DNA of 64,000 nucleotides from Bacteroidota bacterium (GCA_022710185.1 JAKLHK010000001.1:126632-190631), one strand, 5' to 3'. Positions 8,437 to 18,626 are shown, numbered from the stretch's first letter. The notes: generated from the sequence alone by a model not told the origin. Numbers and translations: made by a program.

Positions 8437-9006
8437 GTGAAACGTATCGCCATCCTGGCCAGCGGCAATGGCTCCAATGCCCAGCGCATCACTGAATACC
8501 TCAGGGAAGAGCAGCTGGCAGAAATCGGCTGCATCATCAGCAATCGCAGGGAGGCTTTCGTGCTGCAGCGCGCCGCCCGGCTCGGGGTACATGCGGCCCT
8601 TTTCCCTTCCTCGGCCTTCCGGCATGGTGAAGAGGTCCTGGCCTTTCTTAGAGAGATGCGCATCGATTTCATTGCCCTGGCCGGCTTCCTTCTCCTGGTT
8701 CCGGAGAATATCCTTCAGGCTTATGCCAGGCGCATTGTCAATGTACATCCTGCCCTGCTGCCCGACTATGGAGGTAAGGGTATGTACGGCATGCGGGTGC
8801 ACGAGGCCGTTATCGCAGCAGGCGAAGCCTGGTCCGGCATCACCATACATCATGTCAGTCCGGCCTACGACGAAGGCCAGGTCATCTTCCAGGCACGATG
8901 TTCAGTAGAATCTCACGACAGTCCGGAAAGCCTGGCGGAGAAGGTGCACCTGCTCGAATACGCCCATTATCCACGCGTCATCGGGGAGTTGCTTAGTACC
9001 CTTTAG
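8437..9006 (+). CDS. purN: phosphoribosylglycinamide formyltransferase
   Basis: This 189-residue enzyme transfers a formyl group from 10-formyl-THF to GAR in purine synthesis. It begins VKRIAILASGNGSNAQRI, the phosphate-binding motif. The catalytic Asn-His-Asp set is in NVHPALLPDYGG, ITIHHVSPAYDEGQVIF. The frame is open back to an ATG at 8359, but the extra 26 residues are unlike the family and contain the promoter element, so the GTG at 8437 is preferred. It is divergent from acpP and convergent with elbB. Confidence 0.95.
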   Translation: MKRIAILASGNGSNAQRITEYLREEQLAEIGCIISNRREAFVLQRAARLGVHAALFPSSAFRHGEEVLAFLREMRIDFIALAGFLLLVPENILQAYARRIVNVHPALLPDYGGKGMYGMRVHEAVIAAGEAWSGITIHHVSPAYDEGQVIFQARCSVESHDSPESLAEKVHLLEYAHYPRVIGELLSTL

Positions 9007-9070
9007 TCCCGCAATCTGAACTCTGACCCCACGGACCTCTTCACAGCGCATCCGCAGCGGGGCTGCATGG

Positions 9071-9721
9071 TTAACGCAGGGAAGCCAGGATGGCCTTTAC
9101 GATGTTTTCCGCCCCCTCCGCGATCTGCAGGATATTGGCGTCAAGCATGTAACAGGGGGTGGTGAAGATTTTGTGCCGCTCATCGGTCACTACATCGCCA
9201 TGGGTCGTCATCACATGGCGGCTGCCCATCCGCTCCACAGCACTGGCTGCACCCGGGTCCTGGCCGAGGGTCAGCCGCACCTCCCCGAACAGGCGCGATA
9301 GGATGACGGGAGCAATGCATAAGGCGCCAATGGGCTTGCCGGCTGCGGCCGTGGCCCTCAGGGCGCGCTCCACCTGAGGGTCCACGCTCATGGCGTCGCC
9401 CTTCACAGCAAAATCGCATAGGTTCTTTGCCACCCCAAACCCTCCGGGCATCAGCAGGGCATCAAAGCCGGCAGGATCATAGTCCTCCAGGGGCCGGATC
9501 CTACCCCTGGCGATGCGGGCCGACTCCACCAGTACGTTACGGGTTTCCCCGCTCACCTGCCCGGTGAGATGATTCACCACATGCATCTGGGGCTTGTCCG
9601 GAGCAAACACTTCATACTCCGCCCCATGCTTCATGATGGCCCAGAGGCTCAAGGTGGCCTCATGGATCTCGGCCCCGTCGTATACCCCGCAGCCTGCGAG
9701 CACTACAGCAAACTTCTTCAT
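9071..9721 (-). CDS. elbB: isoprenoid biosynthesis glyoxalase ElbB
   Basis: This 216-residue protein belongs to the DJ-1/PfpI-like ES1 group (MKKFAVVLAGCGVYDGAEIH at the start). The nucleophile-elbow cysteine is about Cys135 in GKPIGALCIAP, and LLMPGGFGVAKNLCDFA is the conserved core. ElbB is reported to have glyoxalase activity and to affect isoprenoid synthesis; the in vivo role is uncertain. The start is ATG 9719-9721. The frame is open to 9814, but that extension would run into the divergent yedK gene. Confidence 0.92.
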   Translation of the reverse strand: MKKFAVVLAGCGVYDGAEIHEATLSLWAIMKHGAEYEVFAPDKPQMHVVNHLTGQVSGETRNVLVESARIARGRIRPLEDYDPAGFDALLMPGGFGVAKNLCDFAVKGDAMSVDPQVERALRATAAAGKPIGALCIAPVILSRLFGEVRLTLGQDPGAASAVERMGSRHVMTTHGDVVTDERHKIFTTPCYMLDANILQIAEGAENIVKAILASLR

Positions 9722-9788
9722 GACTCTGTTGCTTAATCCGGACCAAGGTAGGAATTTGACTACTTTTATAGCAAGCACCTCCTTAAGC

Positions 9789-10466
9789 ATGTGTGGAAGA
9801 TTCTCCCTCACCACCCAGGAAGATCAGATCGAAAAGCTGTTCAACGTGGAAGTGGACCGCAGCATGTACGTCCCACGATACAATGGGGCGCCCTCGCAAA
9901 ACCTGGCCGTGATTACCAGTGATGATCCGGGAAGGCTCAGCTTCCTGCGCTGGGGGCTGGTGCCGCCCTGGGCCCCTGATCCCGCAATGGGCGCAAAAAT
10001 GATCAATGCACGGGCGGAAACCATCCAGGAGAAGCCCGCCTTTCGCGCCGCCTTCCGCAAGCGCCGATGCCTGGTACCTGCCGACGGCTTCTTCGAATGG
10101 ATGAAGGCCGGAAAGGCCCGGCAACCCTATCGCTTCCTCATGAAGGATGGGCTCCCTTTCGCCTTTGCAGGGATTTGGGAAGAGTGGAAGGATGGGGACG
10201 GAAGGCCCCTGCGCACCTTCTCCATCATCACGACTACGGCCAACGAATTGATGGCACCCATACACCATCGCATGCCAGTGATCCTGGCCCCCCAGGATTA
10301 CTCAATATACCTGCAGTCCGAACCCATGCGGGCGTCAGGACTGCTCCGGCCCTTCCCCTCCGAACCCATGCATTCCTACCCTGTATCCTCCCTGGTAAAC
10401 AGCCCGCAACACAACAGTGCCGAGGTCTTCCTGCCGGCAGCGCAGGAACCGGGGACGCTCTTCTGA
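9789..10466 (+). CDS. yedK: SOS response-associated peptidase / abasic-site crosslinking protein (SRAP, YedK)
   Basis: This 225-residue HMCES-family protein shields abasic sites in single-stranded DNA by a thiazolidine crosslink through Cys2. The start must be the ATG at 9789, because removal of Met exposes Cys2 in MCGRFSL; the in-frame ATG at 9594 would bury it and overlap elbB. Conserved blocks are YNGAPSQNLAVI, MINARAETIQEKPAFRAAF, CLVPADGFFEW (catalytic Glu) and IHHRMPVIL (catalytic His). TACTTTTA at 9761-9768 may be its -7 element. Confidence 0.95.
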   Translation: MCGRFSLTTQEDQIEKLFNVEVDRSMYVPRYNGAPSQNLAVITSDDPGRLSFLRWGLVPPWAPDPAMGAKMINARAETIQEKPAFRAAFRKRRCLVPADGFFEWMKAGKARQPYRFLMKDGLPFAFAGIWEEWKDGDGRPLRTFSIITTTANELMAPIHHRMPVILAPQDYSIYLQSEPMRASGLLRPFPSEPMHSYPVSSLVNSPQHNSAEVFLPAAQEPGTLF

Positions 10467-10521
10467 AGAGAAAGAAAACAAATTGAGGCCCTCCCCGGTG
10501 AGCTGACATCAGGGAATGCCC

Positions 10522-10529
10522 TAACTTTG
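10522..10529 (+). promoter_or_regulatory. -7 promoter element TAACTTTG before the lipoprotein-mrdA-mrdB operon
   Basis: TAACTTTG matches TAnnTTTG and ends 8 bp before the ATG at 10538, implying an almost leaderless mRNA. No Shine-Dalgarno sequence is visible. Confidence 0.5.
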
Positions 10530-10537
10530 TTAGGAAT

Positions 10538-11053
10538 ATGAAAATGAACCCTACAGGGATCCTTTTTGTGGTGGCCTTCGCAGCCTCCCTGTTGCTTTCT
10601 TCCTGCATCAAAAAGGAAGAATATCCGGATATCCCGCGCCTTTTTTTCAAGGAATTCGTGAAAATCGACAATGGGCTGGGCTACGATGACCAGGGCATCC
10701 TCACCATCACCTTCACCGACGGCGATGGCAATATCGGACTGGCTGCAGGGGACACCTTTCCGCCCTTCAATCCCTCCAGCCCCTATTATTACAACTTCTT
10801 CATCACCTATTTTGAAAAACAACAGGGCCAATGGGTTGAAGTGGAGATTCCCTTCACCAACAATGCCCGGATTCCCCTGCTGAACGACGATGACATAGCG
10901 AAACCCCTGAAGGGCGACGTGTCCATAGAGTTGTACATCAATAATTTTTCTTCCTCCTTCGACACCATACGCTTCCAGGCCTACCTGACGGACCGCGATC
11001 TCAACCACAGCGACACCATCACCACGCCAGAGATTATCATCCGCAAGCCCTAA
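10538..11053 (+). CDS. hypothetical lipoprotein, 171 aa
   Basis: The N-terminus is a lipoprotein signal peptide with lipobox LLSSC (Cys23). The mature protein is beta-rich with FTDGDGNIGLAAGD near residues 60-73, a Ca-binding-like Asp/Gly run, and a C-terminal QAYLTDRDLNHSDTITTPEI block. I recognise this as a recurrent Bacteroidota lipoprotein type but cannot assign a function. It is 22 bp upstream of mrdA in the same operon, so a link to cell-wall elongation is possible but only positional. Confidence 0.8.
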   Translation: MKMNPTGILFVVAFAASLLLSSCIKKEEYPDIPRLFFKEFVKIDNGLGYDDQGILTITFTDGDGNIGLAAGDTFPPFNPSSPYYYNFFITYFEKQQGQWVEVEIPFTNNARIPLLNDDDIAKPLKGDVSIELYINNFSSSFDTIRFQAYLTDRDLNHSDTITTPEIIIRKP

Positions 11054-11075
11054 TCATGATCAGACCTGCCCGCGC

Positions 11076-12896
11076 ATGAAGATCGTATACTCCAACCGCA
11101 GGTACATCATTTCGGCGGCCATGCTTATCGTGGGCTTCACCTATGTCATCCGGCTGTTTTATCTGCAGGTGATCGACGACAGCTATGTGCTCAGCGCACA
11201 AAGCAACACCCTCAGGAACATCACCATGTACCCGGCGCGGGGATTGGTCTACGACCGTAAAGGAGAGCTGCTGGTGTACAATGAGGCGGCCTACGACCTT
11301 ATGGTCACACCCCGTCAGGTGAAGGAAATGGATACCTCCGCGTTCTGCGGGTTGCTGGGGATTACCAGGGAAGAGTTTGTGACCCGCCTGGAAAAGGCGC
11401 GGAAGTACTCGCCATACAAGGCCTCGCCCTTCATCACCCAGCTCACCAAGAACCAGTTCGGTTACCTCGAGGAAAAGCTCTTCCACTTTCCCGGATTTTT
11501 CGTGCAGGCCCGCACCCTCCGCCAGTACCCTCAGCCCATCGCGGCCCATGTGCTGGGTTATGTAGGCGAGGTGACCCAGGGCATTATCGATCGCCAACCA
11601 TACTACAAACGGGGCGATTATATCGGCATTGCCGGGATTGAGCGCACCTACGAGGAGATCCTCCGGGGGCGCAAGGGTTCAAGGCTCGTGATGGTAGACG
11701 TATTCAACCGCGAAAAGGGCTCCTACCAGGAGGGTAAGTACGATACCATGGCACACAAGGGCAGCGACATTATCCTGAGCCTCGATGCGGAGCTGCAGGC
11801 CTATGGCGAGCTGCTGATGAAGTATAAAAAAGGCAGTATTGTGGCCATCGAACCCGCCACAGGCGAGATCCTGGCCATGGTAAGCAGCCCGGGGTATGAT
11901 CCCAACCTGCTGGTCGGACGGGTGAGGGGAGGCAATTACAAACTCCTGCTCGACGACTCCCTTAAGCCCCTGTTCAACAGGGCCCTCATGGCCAATTACT
12001 CTCCGGGCAGCATCTTCAAGATCGTGCAGGCCCTCATCGGAATGCAGGTCGGGGTCATCGACGAGTTTTCCGCTTTCCCCTGCAATAAGGGCCTGGTAAA
12101 CTGCCACAACCACCCCTATCCCTCCGACATAAAAAAAGCCATTCAATACTCCTGTAATCCATACTTTTATATGGTTTACAAGCGGCTCATACAGCCCGGA
12201 AAATACCCCAGCATTTTCCGCGACAGTGAAGAGGGAGTGAGGATATGGCACGATTATGTGGTCCGGCTCGGAATGGGGCACCAGTTGGGTATCGACCTCC
12301 CTTCAGAGAAGCCAGGCATGATCCCCGATGTCAACTTTTACAACCGCTGGTATGGAGAGCACCGCTGGGCCTTCAGCACCATTTATTCCAACGGCATCGG
12401 GCAGGGTGAGGTACAGGTAGTCCCCCTGCAGATGGCCAACCTGGCCGCACTCATCGCCAACCGGGGCTATTACTACCCTCCCCATTTTCTGAAAGAGGTG
12501 AAGGGTGAGAAATTCCCCAGGCCGGAGTACAGTAAACGGCACGAAAGCAACATTGACCGGCATTATTTCGAAATCATTGTGGATGCCATGCGTGCCGTGG
12601 TGGAGGAACCGGGAGGAACGGCATCGCGGGCGCGTATCCCGGGCATCACCGTGTGTGGCAAAACCGGTACCGTGGAGAACCCAGGTGAAGACCACAGCGG
12701 TTTCTTCGCCTTCGCCCCTATGGAAAAACCCGGCATTGCCGTGGCCGTCTATGTGGAAAATGCCGGCTTCGGTGGAACCTGGGCCGCGCCCATCGCCAGC
12801 CTGATGATAGAAAAGTACCTTACGGGGAACGTAGCTGATACCTTGAAGGAGCAACGCATCCTCGATTTTAAGATGGTAGGACTTGAAACGCAATGA
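11076..12896 (+). CDS. mrdA: penicillin-binding protein 2 (peptidoglycan transpeptidase)
   Basis: This 606-residue class B PBP cross-links peptidoglycan during rod elongation. It has one N-terminal membrane anchor (about residues 10-30), a dimerisation domain (PARGLVYDRKGELLVYN), and a transpeptidase domain with SxxK at Ser312-Lys315 (SPGSIFK), SxN at Ser359-Asn361 (YSCNPY) and KTG at 529-531 (CGKTGTVEN). It overlaps rodA by 14 bp, the conserved mrdA-mrdB pairing. No mreB/C/D is present nearby. Confidence 0.97.
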   Translation: MKIVYSNRRYIISAAMLIVGFTYVIRLFYLQVIDDSYVLSAQSNTLRNITMYPARGLVYDRKGELLVYNEAAYDLMVTPRQVKEMDTSAFCGLLGITREEFVTRLEKARKYSPYKASPFITQLTKNQFGYLEEKLFHFPGFFVQARTLRQYPQPIAAHVLGYVGEVTQGIIDRQPYYKRGDYIGIAGIERTYEEILRGRKGSRLVMVDVFNREKGSYQEGKYDTMAHKGSDIILSLDAELQAYGELLMKYKKGSIVAIEPATGEILAMVSSPGYDPNLLVGRVRGGNYKLLLDDSLKPLFNRALMANYSPGSIFKIVQALIGMQVGVIDEFSAFPCNKGLVNCHNHPYPSDIKKAIQYSCNPYFYMVYKRLIQPGKYPSIFRDSEEGVRIWHDYVVRLGMGHQLGIDLPSEKPGMIPDVNFYNRWYGEHRWAFSTIYSNGIGQGEVQVVPLQMANLAALIANRGYYYPPHFLKEVKGEKFPRPEYSKRHESNIDRHYFEIIVDAMRAVVEEPGGTASRARIPGITVCGKTGTVENPGEDHSGFFAFAPMEKPGIAVAVYVENAGFGGTWAAPIASLMIEKYLTGNVADTLKEQRILDFKMVGLETQ

Positions 12897-14142
12897 TACC
12901 ATAAGGAGCAGCCCCGACTGGGTCGTGATCATCCTGTATATCGTTCTGGTTATGCTGGGATGGATGAACATCTATGCCGCTGTGTACGATGAGTCACATC
13001 CCAGCATCCTCGACCTCAGTACCAGCTATGGCAAGCAGCTGCTATGGATCCTGACATCAGGAGTGCTGATCCTGGCGGTGATGTTTACCGATGCCAAGTT
13101 CTTTCCCGCCTTCTCCTACGTGCTCTACGGACTAACCCTGGCCTTGCTGGTGGCGGTACTTCTGGTAGGCAAGGAAGTTGCCGGCTCCAAATCATGGATC
13201 TCCATAGGATCCTTTGGCCTCCAGCCCGCCGAGTTTGCCAAAATCGGCGCTACCCTCGCCCTTGCACGCTATCTGGGCGACCTGCACATCAAAATGCAGA
13301 GCCCCCGTACCCGCTTTATCTCAGGCATCCTCATCGCTGCGCCGGCCATCCTCATCTTTTTGCAGAACGATACCGGATCGGCCCTGGTATTCATGGCATT
13401 TCTTCTGGTGCTATACCGCGAAGGACTGTCCGGCAACATACTGCTCATCGGCCTGCTGGCCATCTTTCTTTTCATTATTTCACTGCTTGTCGACAAATAC
13501 TTCATCATCGGTGCTATGGCAGGGCTCGCACTCTTTGCCTGGCTCATGTTCCGCCGGGTTAAGCGCAGCCTTCCGCTCATCCTGCTGCTCCTCGTTGGAG
13601 CCTCAGGCTTCGTATATAGTGTCGACTACGCCTTCAACAATATTCTGGAAGACCATCAGCGCACCCGCATCAATGTGCTGCTGGGCAAGGAGACCGACCT
13701 GCGCGGCGCCGGGTACAACGTGAACCAGTCGAAGATCGCCATCGGGTCCGGGGGGTTCTTTGGGAAAGGCTTCCTGCAGGGAACCCAGACGAAGTACGAC
13801 TTTGTTCCCGAGCAAAGCACCGACTTCATCTTCTGCACCGTGGGCGAGGAATGGGGCTTTCTTGGCACAACGGTCGTCATTGGTTTGTTTATCTTTCTTT
13901 TATTCCGGCTGCTGCGCATGGCGGAGCGACAACGTTCCTCCTTCAGCCGGATCTACGGCTATTCCGTTGCCTCTATCCTGTTCTTCCATATAGCGGTAAA
14001 CATCGGCATGACCATCGGCCTGGCGCCCGTCATCGGGATCCCCCTGCCTTTCTTCAGCTATGGAGGCTCCTCCCTCTGGGCGTTTTCCATTCTGCTGTTT
14101 ATCTTTATCCGGCTTGATGCGAACCGGCTCATAATGCTCTGA
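12883..14142 (+). CDS. rodA: rod shape-determining protein RodA (SEDS glycosyltransferase)
   Basis: This 419-residue polytopic membrane protein polymerises lipid II glycan strands together with PBP2. About ten hydrophobic segments are visible. SEDS hallmarks include SWISIGSFGLQPAEFAK, the LQNDTGSALVF loop, FVPEQSTDFIFCTVGEEWGF and the C-terminal GIPLPFFSYGGSS. The start overlaps mrdA by 14 bp, implying coupled expression of the transpeptidase/glycosyltransferase pair. Confidence 0.97.
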   Translation: MKRNDTIRSSPDWVVIILYIVLVMLGWMNIYAAVYDESHPSILDLSTSYGKQLLWILTSGVLILAVMFTDAKFFPAFSYVLYGLTLALLVAVLLVGKEVAGSKSWISIGSFGLQPAEFAKIGATLALARYLGDLHIKMQSPRTRFISGILIAAPAILIFLQNDTGSALVFMAFLLVLYREGLSGNILLIGLLAIFLFIISLLVDKYFIIGAMAGLALFAWLMFRRVKRSLPLILLLLVGASGFVYSVDYAFNNILEDHQRTRINVLLGKETDLRGAGYNVNQSKIAIGSGGFFGKGFLQGTQTKYDFVPEQSTDFIFCTVGEEWGFLGTTVVIGLFIFLLFRLLRMAERQRSSFSRIYGYSVASILFFHIAVNIGMTIGLAPVIGIPLPFFSYGGSSLWAFSILLFIFIRLDANRLIML

Positions 14143-14154
14143 TTTGTATAGTTT

Positions 14155-16314
14155 ATGAAACGTATTCTCTGCCTGTGGTTTGCGGCATGCCTCGCCATGG
14201 CGTTGCATGCACAACCGGTAGCCTGGCAGTGGAGGGGGCCCGACACCCTGCCTTTGTTCTCCGGCACCGGTCCCTGCCCCAACGGCATGGGGTTGGTGAG
14301 CGCGCTTTATGCCGACCCCTCCCAGCCCAGCCTGTTGTTTGCCGGCAGCAATACCGGTGGTCTCTTTCGCAGCCGGAACGGTGGGATCAGCTGGGAGAAC
14401 GTCACCGATGCTTCCCTTCCCCAGGTCACGGGCATCGGAAGCATCGTTCGCGATCCCCTGGAGCCGCAGCGTTATTACATAGGTACCGGCACCTCTTCCT
14501 ACAACCGCGAATATGGCCTGGGGGTATGGTATACGGATGATGAGGGCGACCACTGGTACCCTACCGGGCTGCGTTTTCACCCCGAAGAAAAGGACGGCAT
14601 CCGCGCCTCGGTCAAAAAGCTGCTCATCCACCCTGCCGACCCCTCCATATTCTACGCCCTGGTGAAAGATGCTTCCGGTGCTTCGGTGTATCGCAGTACC
14701 GACCGTGCCCTGAGCTGGACCCGTGTACTGGATGAGAAGGGGGAGTTCTTTTTCGATGCCGAATTCGCTCCCGGACGACCGCAGACCCTCTATCTGGGGG
14801 GGAGGAATCTATGGATAAGCTATGATGGGGGAGACCAATGGATCCGCAGCGCCATTGGGGCCCCGGTGCCCGAAGAAGTTCACCGCATCGCGCTCAGCGT
14901 GCACCCCGGCTATCCTTCCACGGCCTGGGCGATGCTTGAAACCAGCGGAAAACGGGGTATCGTACTCGCCCGTACCGACGATGAAGGCCGCACCTGGAGG
15001 ACCTTGTCCACCCATACTACCGGCCAGTTGTCCGTGGGCCAGTGGAAAATGGAATTCAGTGTCTCTCCGCGTGACACTGCCGTATTCTATGCCGGTGGGG
15101 TCTATATGCACCGGTCTGATGATAATGGCCGCAGCTTCCGCACCATCAGTTCCAACCGGTTCAACACTCCCCAGTGGATGCATGTGGACGTGCGTTCTAT
15201 GCTGGTCTTCCCCGGCCGGCTAACCGATCACATCCTTGCCGGGCACGATGGAGGCGTCTCCGTGTCCTACGACAACGGGGATTCCTGGCGCGACATCAGC
15301 GGGCAGGGCCTGGGCATCACCCAGTTCTGGGGGATCGCCCTTGACTCCCAGCGGGGCCGCATCCTGGGCGGCACCCAGGACCTGGGGATGCTGGGCTTCG
15401 ACGGATCGGTATGGCATAATGCGGCGGTTTACGGCGATGCCTACGACGGCGTATTCTTTTCCGGTAAAAGCGACACCATCCTGATGGCTGTGAACAGCGG
15501 AAGCCCGGGGGTGCGCAGGAGTGTGGACGGGGGCAAGACCTGGAGCTTTGTGAAGCTACCATTCACCACCGGACGCAGCGACATGGCAGTAGCGTATACC
15601 CCTTCAGCCCCTGAACAGGTGCTTCTGGGCCTTCATGATGTCCGTCTGTCGCGTGATTTCGGAAAAGAATGGATCAGGATATCCGATTTTTCGCGCGATT
15701 TCGGAGTGGCGCAATGGGAAAGCCTCAGCGCCCTTGCCGTAGCCCCTTCCAACCCCCGCGTGATTTATGCAGCCTATGGCGAACCGGCCTGGAGCAACGA
15801 GGCCCGCCGCCGGATCTTCCGCACCTCCGACGGGGGGGATCGCTGGGAGGACATTACCGAAGGGCTGATGGGGGTTCGCTGGGCAGGGATCACTGAGATC
15901 AGCGTCCACCCTTCGGATCCCAATGAGCTCTGGGTGTCGGTCAATGGTTTCTGGGGAGATGATGACGGAACCGTGTTCAAGGTCTTCCGTAGCCGCGATG
16001 GGGGCCGGAACTGGGAGAACGTCTCCGATGGCTTGCCCAACTTACCTGTGAACTGCCTGCTGGTACTCCCGCTCCAGCGCCGGCTGCTGGCCGGGACGGA
16101 TGCCGGGGTATGGTCGTCGCCCCTGAAGGGTGGGCGCTGGGAAGAATGGAACCTGGGGATGCCCAGGGCCATCGTAAGTGACCTGGAGCTGGATGAAGGA
16201 AGGGAAACAGTCTTCGCCTCCACTTTCGGCCGGGGGCTATACACTCTCCACCTCGCCTCCGATGGAGGCCAACACCCCAGGGAAAAACGACGCCGCTTCC
16301 TGGGCTTGTTCTGA
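14155..16314 (+). CDS. secreted Asp-box (BNR/sialidase-like) beta-propeller protein
   Basis: The 719-residue protein has a Sec signal peptide (MKRILCLWFAACLAMALHAQ). About nine Asp-box motifs of the form SxDxGxxW are spread through it (SRNGGISW, SYDGGDQW, RTDDEGRTW, RSDDNGRSF, SYDNGDSW, SVDGGKTW, SRDFGKEW, TSDGGDRW, SRDGGRNW), indicating one or two beta-propellers of the VPS10/sialidase-like type. No T9SS sorting domain is seen, and no catalytic Arg triad of true sialidases is evident, so an enzymatic role is not claimed. It follows rodA by 12 bp and may be cotranscribed. Confidence 0.85.
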   Translation: MKRILCLWFAACLAMALHAQPVAWQWRGPDTLPLFSGTGPCPNGMGLVSALYADPSQPSLLFAGSNTGGLFRSRNGGISWENVTDASLPQVTGIGSIVRDPLEPQRYYIGTGTSSYNREYGLGVWYTDDEGDHWYPTGLRFHPEEKDGIRASVKKLLIHPADPSIFYALVKDASGASVYRSTDRALSWTRVLDEKGEFFFDAEFAPGRPQTLYLGGRNLWISYDGGDQWIRSAIGAPVPEEVHRIALSVHPGYPSTAWAMLETSGKRGIVLARTDDEGRTWRTLSTHTTGQLSVGQWKMEFSVSPRDTAVFYAGGVYMHRSDDNGRSFRTISSNRFNTPQWMHVDVRSMLVFPGRLTDHILAGHDGGVSVSYDNGDSWRDISGQGLGITQFWGIALDSQRGRILGGTQDLGMLGFDGSVWHNAAVYGDAYDGVFFSGKSDTILMAVNSGSPGVRRSVDGGKTWSFVKLPFTTGRSDMAVAYTPSAPEQVLLGLHDVRLSRDFGKEWIRISDFSRDFGVAQWESLSALAVAPSNPRVIYAAYGEPAWSNEARRRIFRTSDGGDRWEDITEGLMGVRWAGITEISVHPSDPNELWVSVNGFWGDDDGTVFKVFRSRDGGRNWENVSDGLPNLPVNCLLVLPLQRRLLAGTDAGVWSSPLKGGRWEEWNLGMPRAIVSDLELDEGRETVFASTFGRGLYTLHLASDGGQHPREKRRRFLGLF

Positions 16315-16376
16315 ATCCCCGGCCCCTGCTGAAACTTCACGACCAATCAACCCCCCACAGGAATTCTCCGTTGATC

Positions 16377-16408
16377 AAAAAAAGGGCAGTCCCTTGAAGA
16401 GACCGCCC
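16377..16408 (-). terminator. Rho-independent terminator of groEL
   Basis: On the minus strand GGGCGGTC (16408-16401) pairs with GACTGCCC (16391-16384), one G-U pair, followed by seven T residues (16383-16377). It is 29 bp beyond the groL stop codon. Confidence 0.8.
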
Positions 16409-16436
16409 TATAAAGTATTGAAGTGATGTTATCTTC

Positions 16437-18065
16437 TTACATCATGCCCATGCCGCCCATGCCGGGGTTGGGCATCTCGGGCTTGTCTTCCTTAATTTCG
16501 CTGAGCACGCACTCGGTGGTTAGCATCATGCCGGCGATGGAAGCTGCGTTTTCGAGGGCGATACGGGCCACCTTGGTGGGATCGATCACCCCTGCCTCAA
16601 ACAGGTTCTCATACACATCGGTACGGGCATTGTATCCATAGTCCCCGTCGCCTTCCTTCACTTTCTGCACCACCACGCTGCCTTCCAGTCCGGCGTTTTC
16701 CACAATCTGGCGCAGGGGCTCCTCCAGGGCACGAACAACGATGGCCACACCAGTAGTCTGGTCTTCGTTCTCCCCCTTCAGACCATCCAGGGCCTTAACG
16801 GCACGGATGTAAGCCACACCTCCCCCGGGAATAATGCCTTCCTCGATGGCGGCACGCGTTGCATGCAGGGCGTCGTCGAAGCGGTCCTTCTTCTCCTTCA
16901 TTTCCATCTCGCTGGCAGCGCCCACATAGATTACAGCCACGCCACCGGCCAACTTGGCCAGTCGCTCCTGCAGCTTCTCTTTGTCGTAATCGGAGGTCGA
17001 CTTCTCGATCTGGGCCCGGATCTGGGCGATACGCCCATCGATACCCTTCTTGTCACCCTTGCCCGAAACGATGGTGGTATTCTCCTTGTCAATGCTCACC
17101 TTCTCGGCCAGTCCCAGGTACTGCAGGCTGGCATCTTCCAGCTTGTAACCCTTCTCCTCACTGATTACGGTGCCACCGGTCAGAATGGCGATGTCCTCGA
17201 GCATCTCCTTGCGGCGGTCGCCGAAACCGGGGGCCTTCACGGCAGCTACCTTCAGGGCACCGCGAATCTTGTTCACCACCAGGGTGGCCAGGGCTTCCCC
17301 ATCCACGTCCTCGGCAATAATGATCAGGGCACGGCCACTCTGGGCAACCTTCTCAAGGATCGGGAGCAAATCCTTCATCACACTGATCTTCTTTTCGTAG
17401 ATCAGGATGAAGGGGTTCTCGTATACCGATTCCATCTTCTCCGTGTCGGTAACGAAATAGGGGCTGATATAGCCGCGGTCGAACTGCATCCCTTCCACGA
17501 CTTTCACTGTGGTCTCGATGCCCTTGGCTTCCTCGATGGTGATCACGCCCTCCTTCTTCACCTTGCCCATGGCCTCAGCGATGAGTTTGCCGATGTTGGA
17601 GTCGTTGTTGGCGGAAATGGTAGCTACCTGCTCGATTTTTTCGTTGCTGTCGCCGATCTGGCGGGTCTGACGCTTCAGGTCAGCGATCACGGCCTCCACG
17701 GCCTTGTCGATGCCACGCTTGATGTCCATAGGGTTGGCGCCTGCCGTCACGTTCTTCAGGCCGGTGGTCATAATGGCCTGGGCCAGCACCGTGGCGGTAG
17801 TGGTTCCATCCCCGGCCACGTCGGCGGTCTTGGAAGCCACTTCCTTCAGCATCTGAGCGCCCATGTTCTCTACCGGATCCTTCAGCTCCACTTCCTTGGC
17901 CACGGTAACCCCGTCCTTGGTAATAGCCGGACCACCATAGGATTTCTCGATGATGACGTTGCGTCCCTTGGGACCGAGTGTTACCTTGACGGCATCTGCC
18001 AGCGCGTCGGCACCTTTCTTGAGGGCCTCGCGGGCCTTGATGTCATAAATGATCTGTTTTGCCAT
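16437..18065 (-). CDS. groL: chaperonin GroEL
   Basis: The 542-residue Hsp60 chaperonin has the N-terminal [30 protein letters not shown], the ATP-binding [13 protein letters not shown] and the C-terminal GGMGGM-type tail (MGGMGMM). It folds cytosolic proteins with GroES, encoded 35 bp upstream. The length is normal. No CIRCE element is seen before the operon, so control is probably not by HrcA at this site. Confidence 0.99.
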   Translation of the reverse strand: MAKQIIYDIKAREALKKGADALADAVKVTLGPKGRNVIIEKSYGGPAITKDGVTVAKEVELKDPVENMGAQMLKEVASKTADVAGDGTTTATVLAQAIMTTGLKNVTAGANPMDIKRGIDKAVEAVIADLKRQTRQIGDSNEKIEQVATISANNDSNIGKLIAEAMGKVKKEGVITIEEAKGIETTVKVVEGMQFDRGYISPYFVTDTEKMESVYENPFILIYEKKISVMKDLLPILEKVAQSGRALIIIAEDVDGEALATLVVNKIRGALKVAAVKAPGFGDRRKEMLEDIAILTGGTVISEEKGYKLEDASLQYLGLAEKVSIDKENTTIVSGKGDKKGIDGRIAQIRAQIEKSTSDYDKEKLQERLAKLAGGVAVIYVGAASEMEMKEKKDRFDDALHATRAAIEEGIIPGGGVAYIRAVKALDGLKGENEDQTTGVAIVVRALEEPLRQIVENAGLEGSVVVQKVKEGDGDYGYNARTDVYENLFEAGVIDPTKVARIALENAASIAGMMLTTECVLSEIKEDKPEMPNPGMGGMGMM

Positions 18066-18100
18066 GGTATTCTGTGTTTTTCGATTGAATGACTAAGGGT

Positions 18101-18379
18101 TCAGATGATGGCGAGGATGTCCGACTCGCGCAGGATGAGGTAATCGTTGCCATCAACAGAGATCTCTGTTCCGGCGTACTTTCCGTACAGTACGGCATCA
18201 CCCTCCTTCACACTGATAGGCTCGTCCTTCTTCCCGGGGCCAACGGCCACCACGGTGCCACGCTGGGGCTTCTCCTTGGCAGTATCGGGGATGATGATGC
18301 CACCTGCGGTCTTCTCATCGGCTGCAGAGGGCTGAACTACTACCCTGTCAGCCAGGGGCTTGATGTTCACTTTTACCAT
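18101..18379 (-). CDS. groS: co-chaperonin GroES
   Basis: The 92-residue protein caps GroEL rings. It starts [15 protein letters not shown], has the mobile-loop region [18 protein letters not shown] and ends [13 protein letters not shown]. The frame is open to 18454, but the extra 25 residues are not GroES-like, so ATG 18377-18379 is used. It leads the groES-groEL operon. Confidence 0.98.
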   Translation of the reverse strand: MVKVNIKPLADRVVVQPSAADEKTAGGIIIPDTAKEKPQRGTVVAVGPGKKDEPISVKEGDAVLYGKYAGTEISVDGNDYLILRESDILAII

Positions 18380-18572
18380 AATTGTATCGTGTTTTGCGTT
18401 GATTGGTGAATAGGATTCAGCTAACACCCCGTGCATTGTCATATACTGTGCCAAAGGTCAAAGAGGGTAGTGCTGGGACAATTTTTCAGTAAGCCGGGCG
18501 GAACGGGACGTCCGGGAAGTGACAACTTGGCACACCCGCCCCCAACCCTGACGGGTGTAGCTGGGTACTGAC

Positions 18573-18602
18573 AAAAAAAAGGCGGCACCATTGGATGCCG
18601 CC
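18573..18602 (-). terminator. Rho-independent terminator of secG
   Basis: On the minus strand GGCGGCA (18602-18596) pairs with TGCCGCC (18587-18581) and is followed by eight T residues (18580-18573), 25 bp after the secG stop codon. Confidence 0.85.
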
Positions 18603-18626
18603 CCCATGTTGCCAGGGATAATGTGC

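Noticed and set aside
9594..9788. N-terminal extension of YedK
   Set aside because: It would bury the catalytic Cys2 and overlap the elbB coding region.
14155..16314. true sialidase
   Set aside because: Asp boxes are present, but I could not identify the Arg triad or the FRIP motif, so only a propeller is claimed.
16863..18092. 409-aa open frame antisense to groEL
   Set aside because: GroEL on the minus strand is unambiguous and this frame is the usual His/Leu-rich shadow.
18380..18480. CIRCE element (TTAGCACTC-N9-GAGTGCTAA) before groES
   Set aside because: Neither half site is present; only weak -7-like TTTG words are seen.
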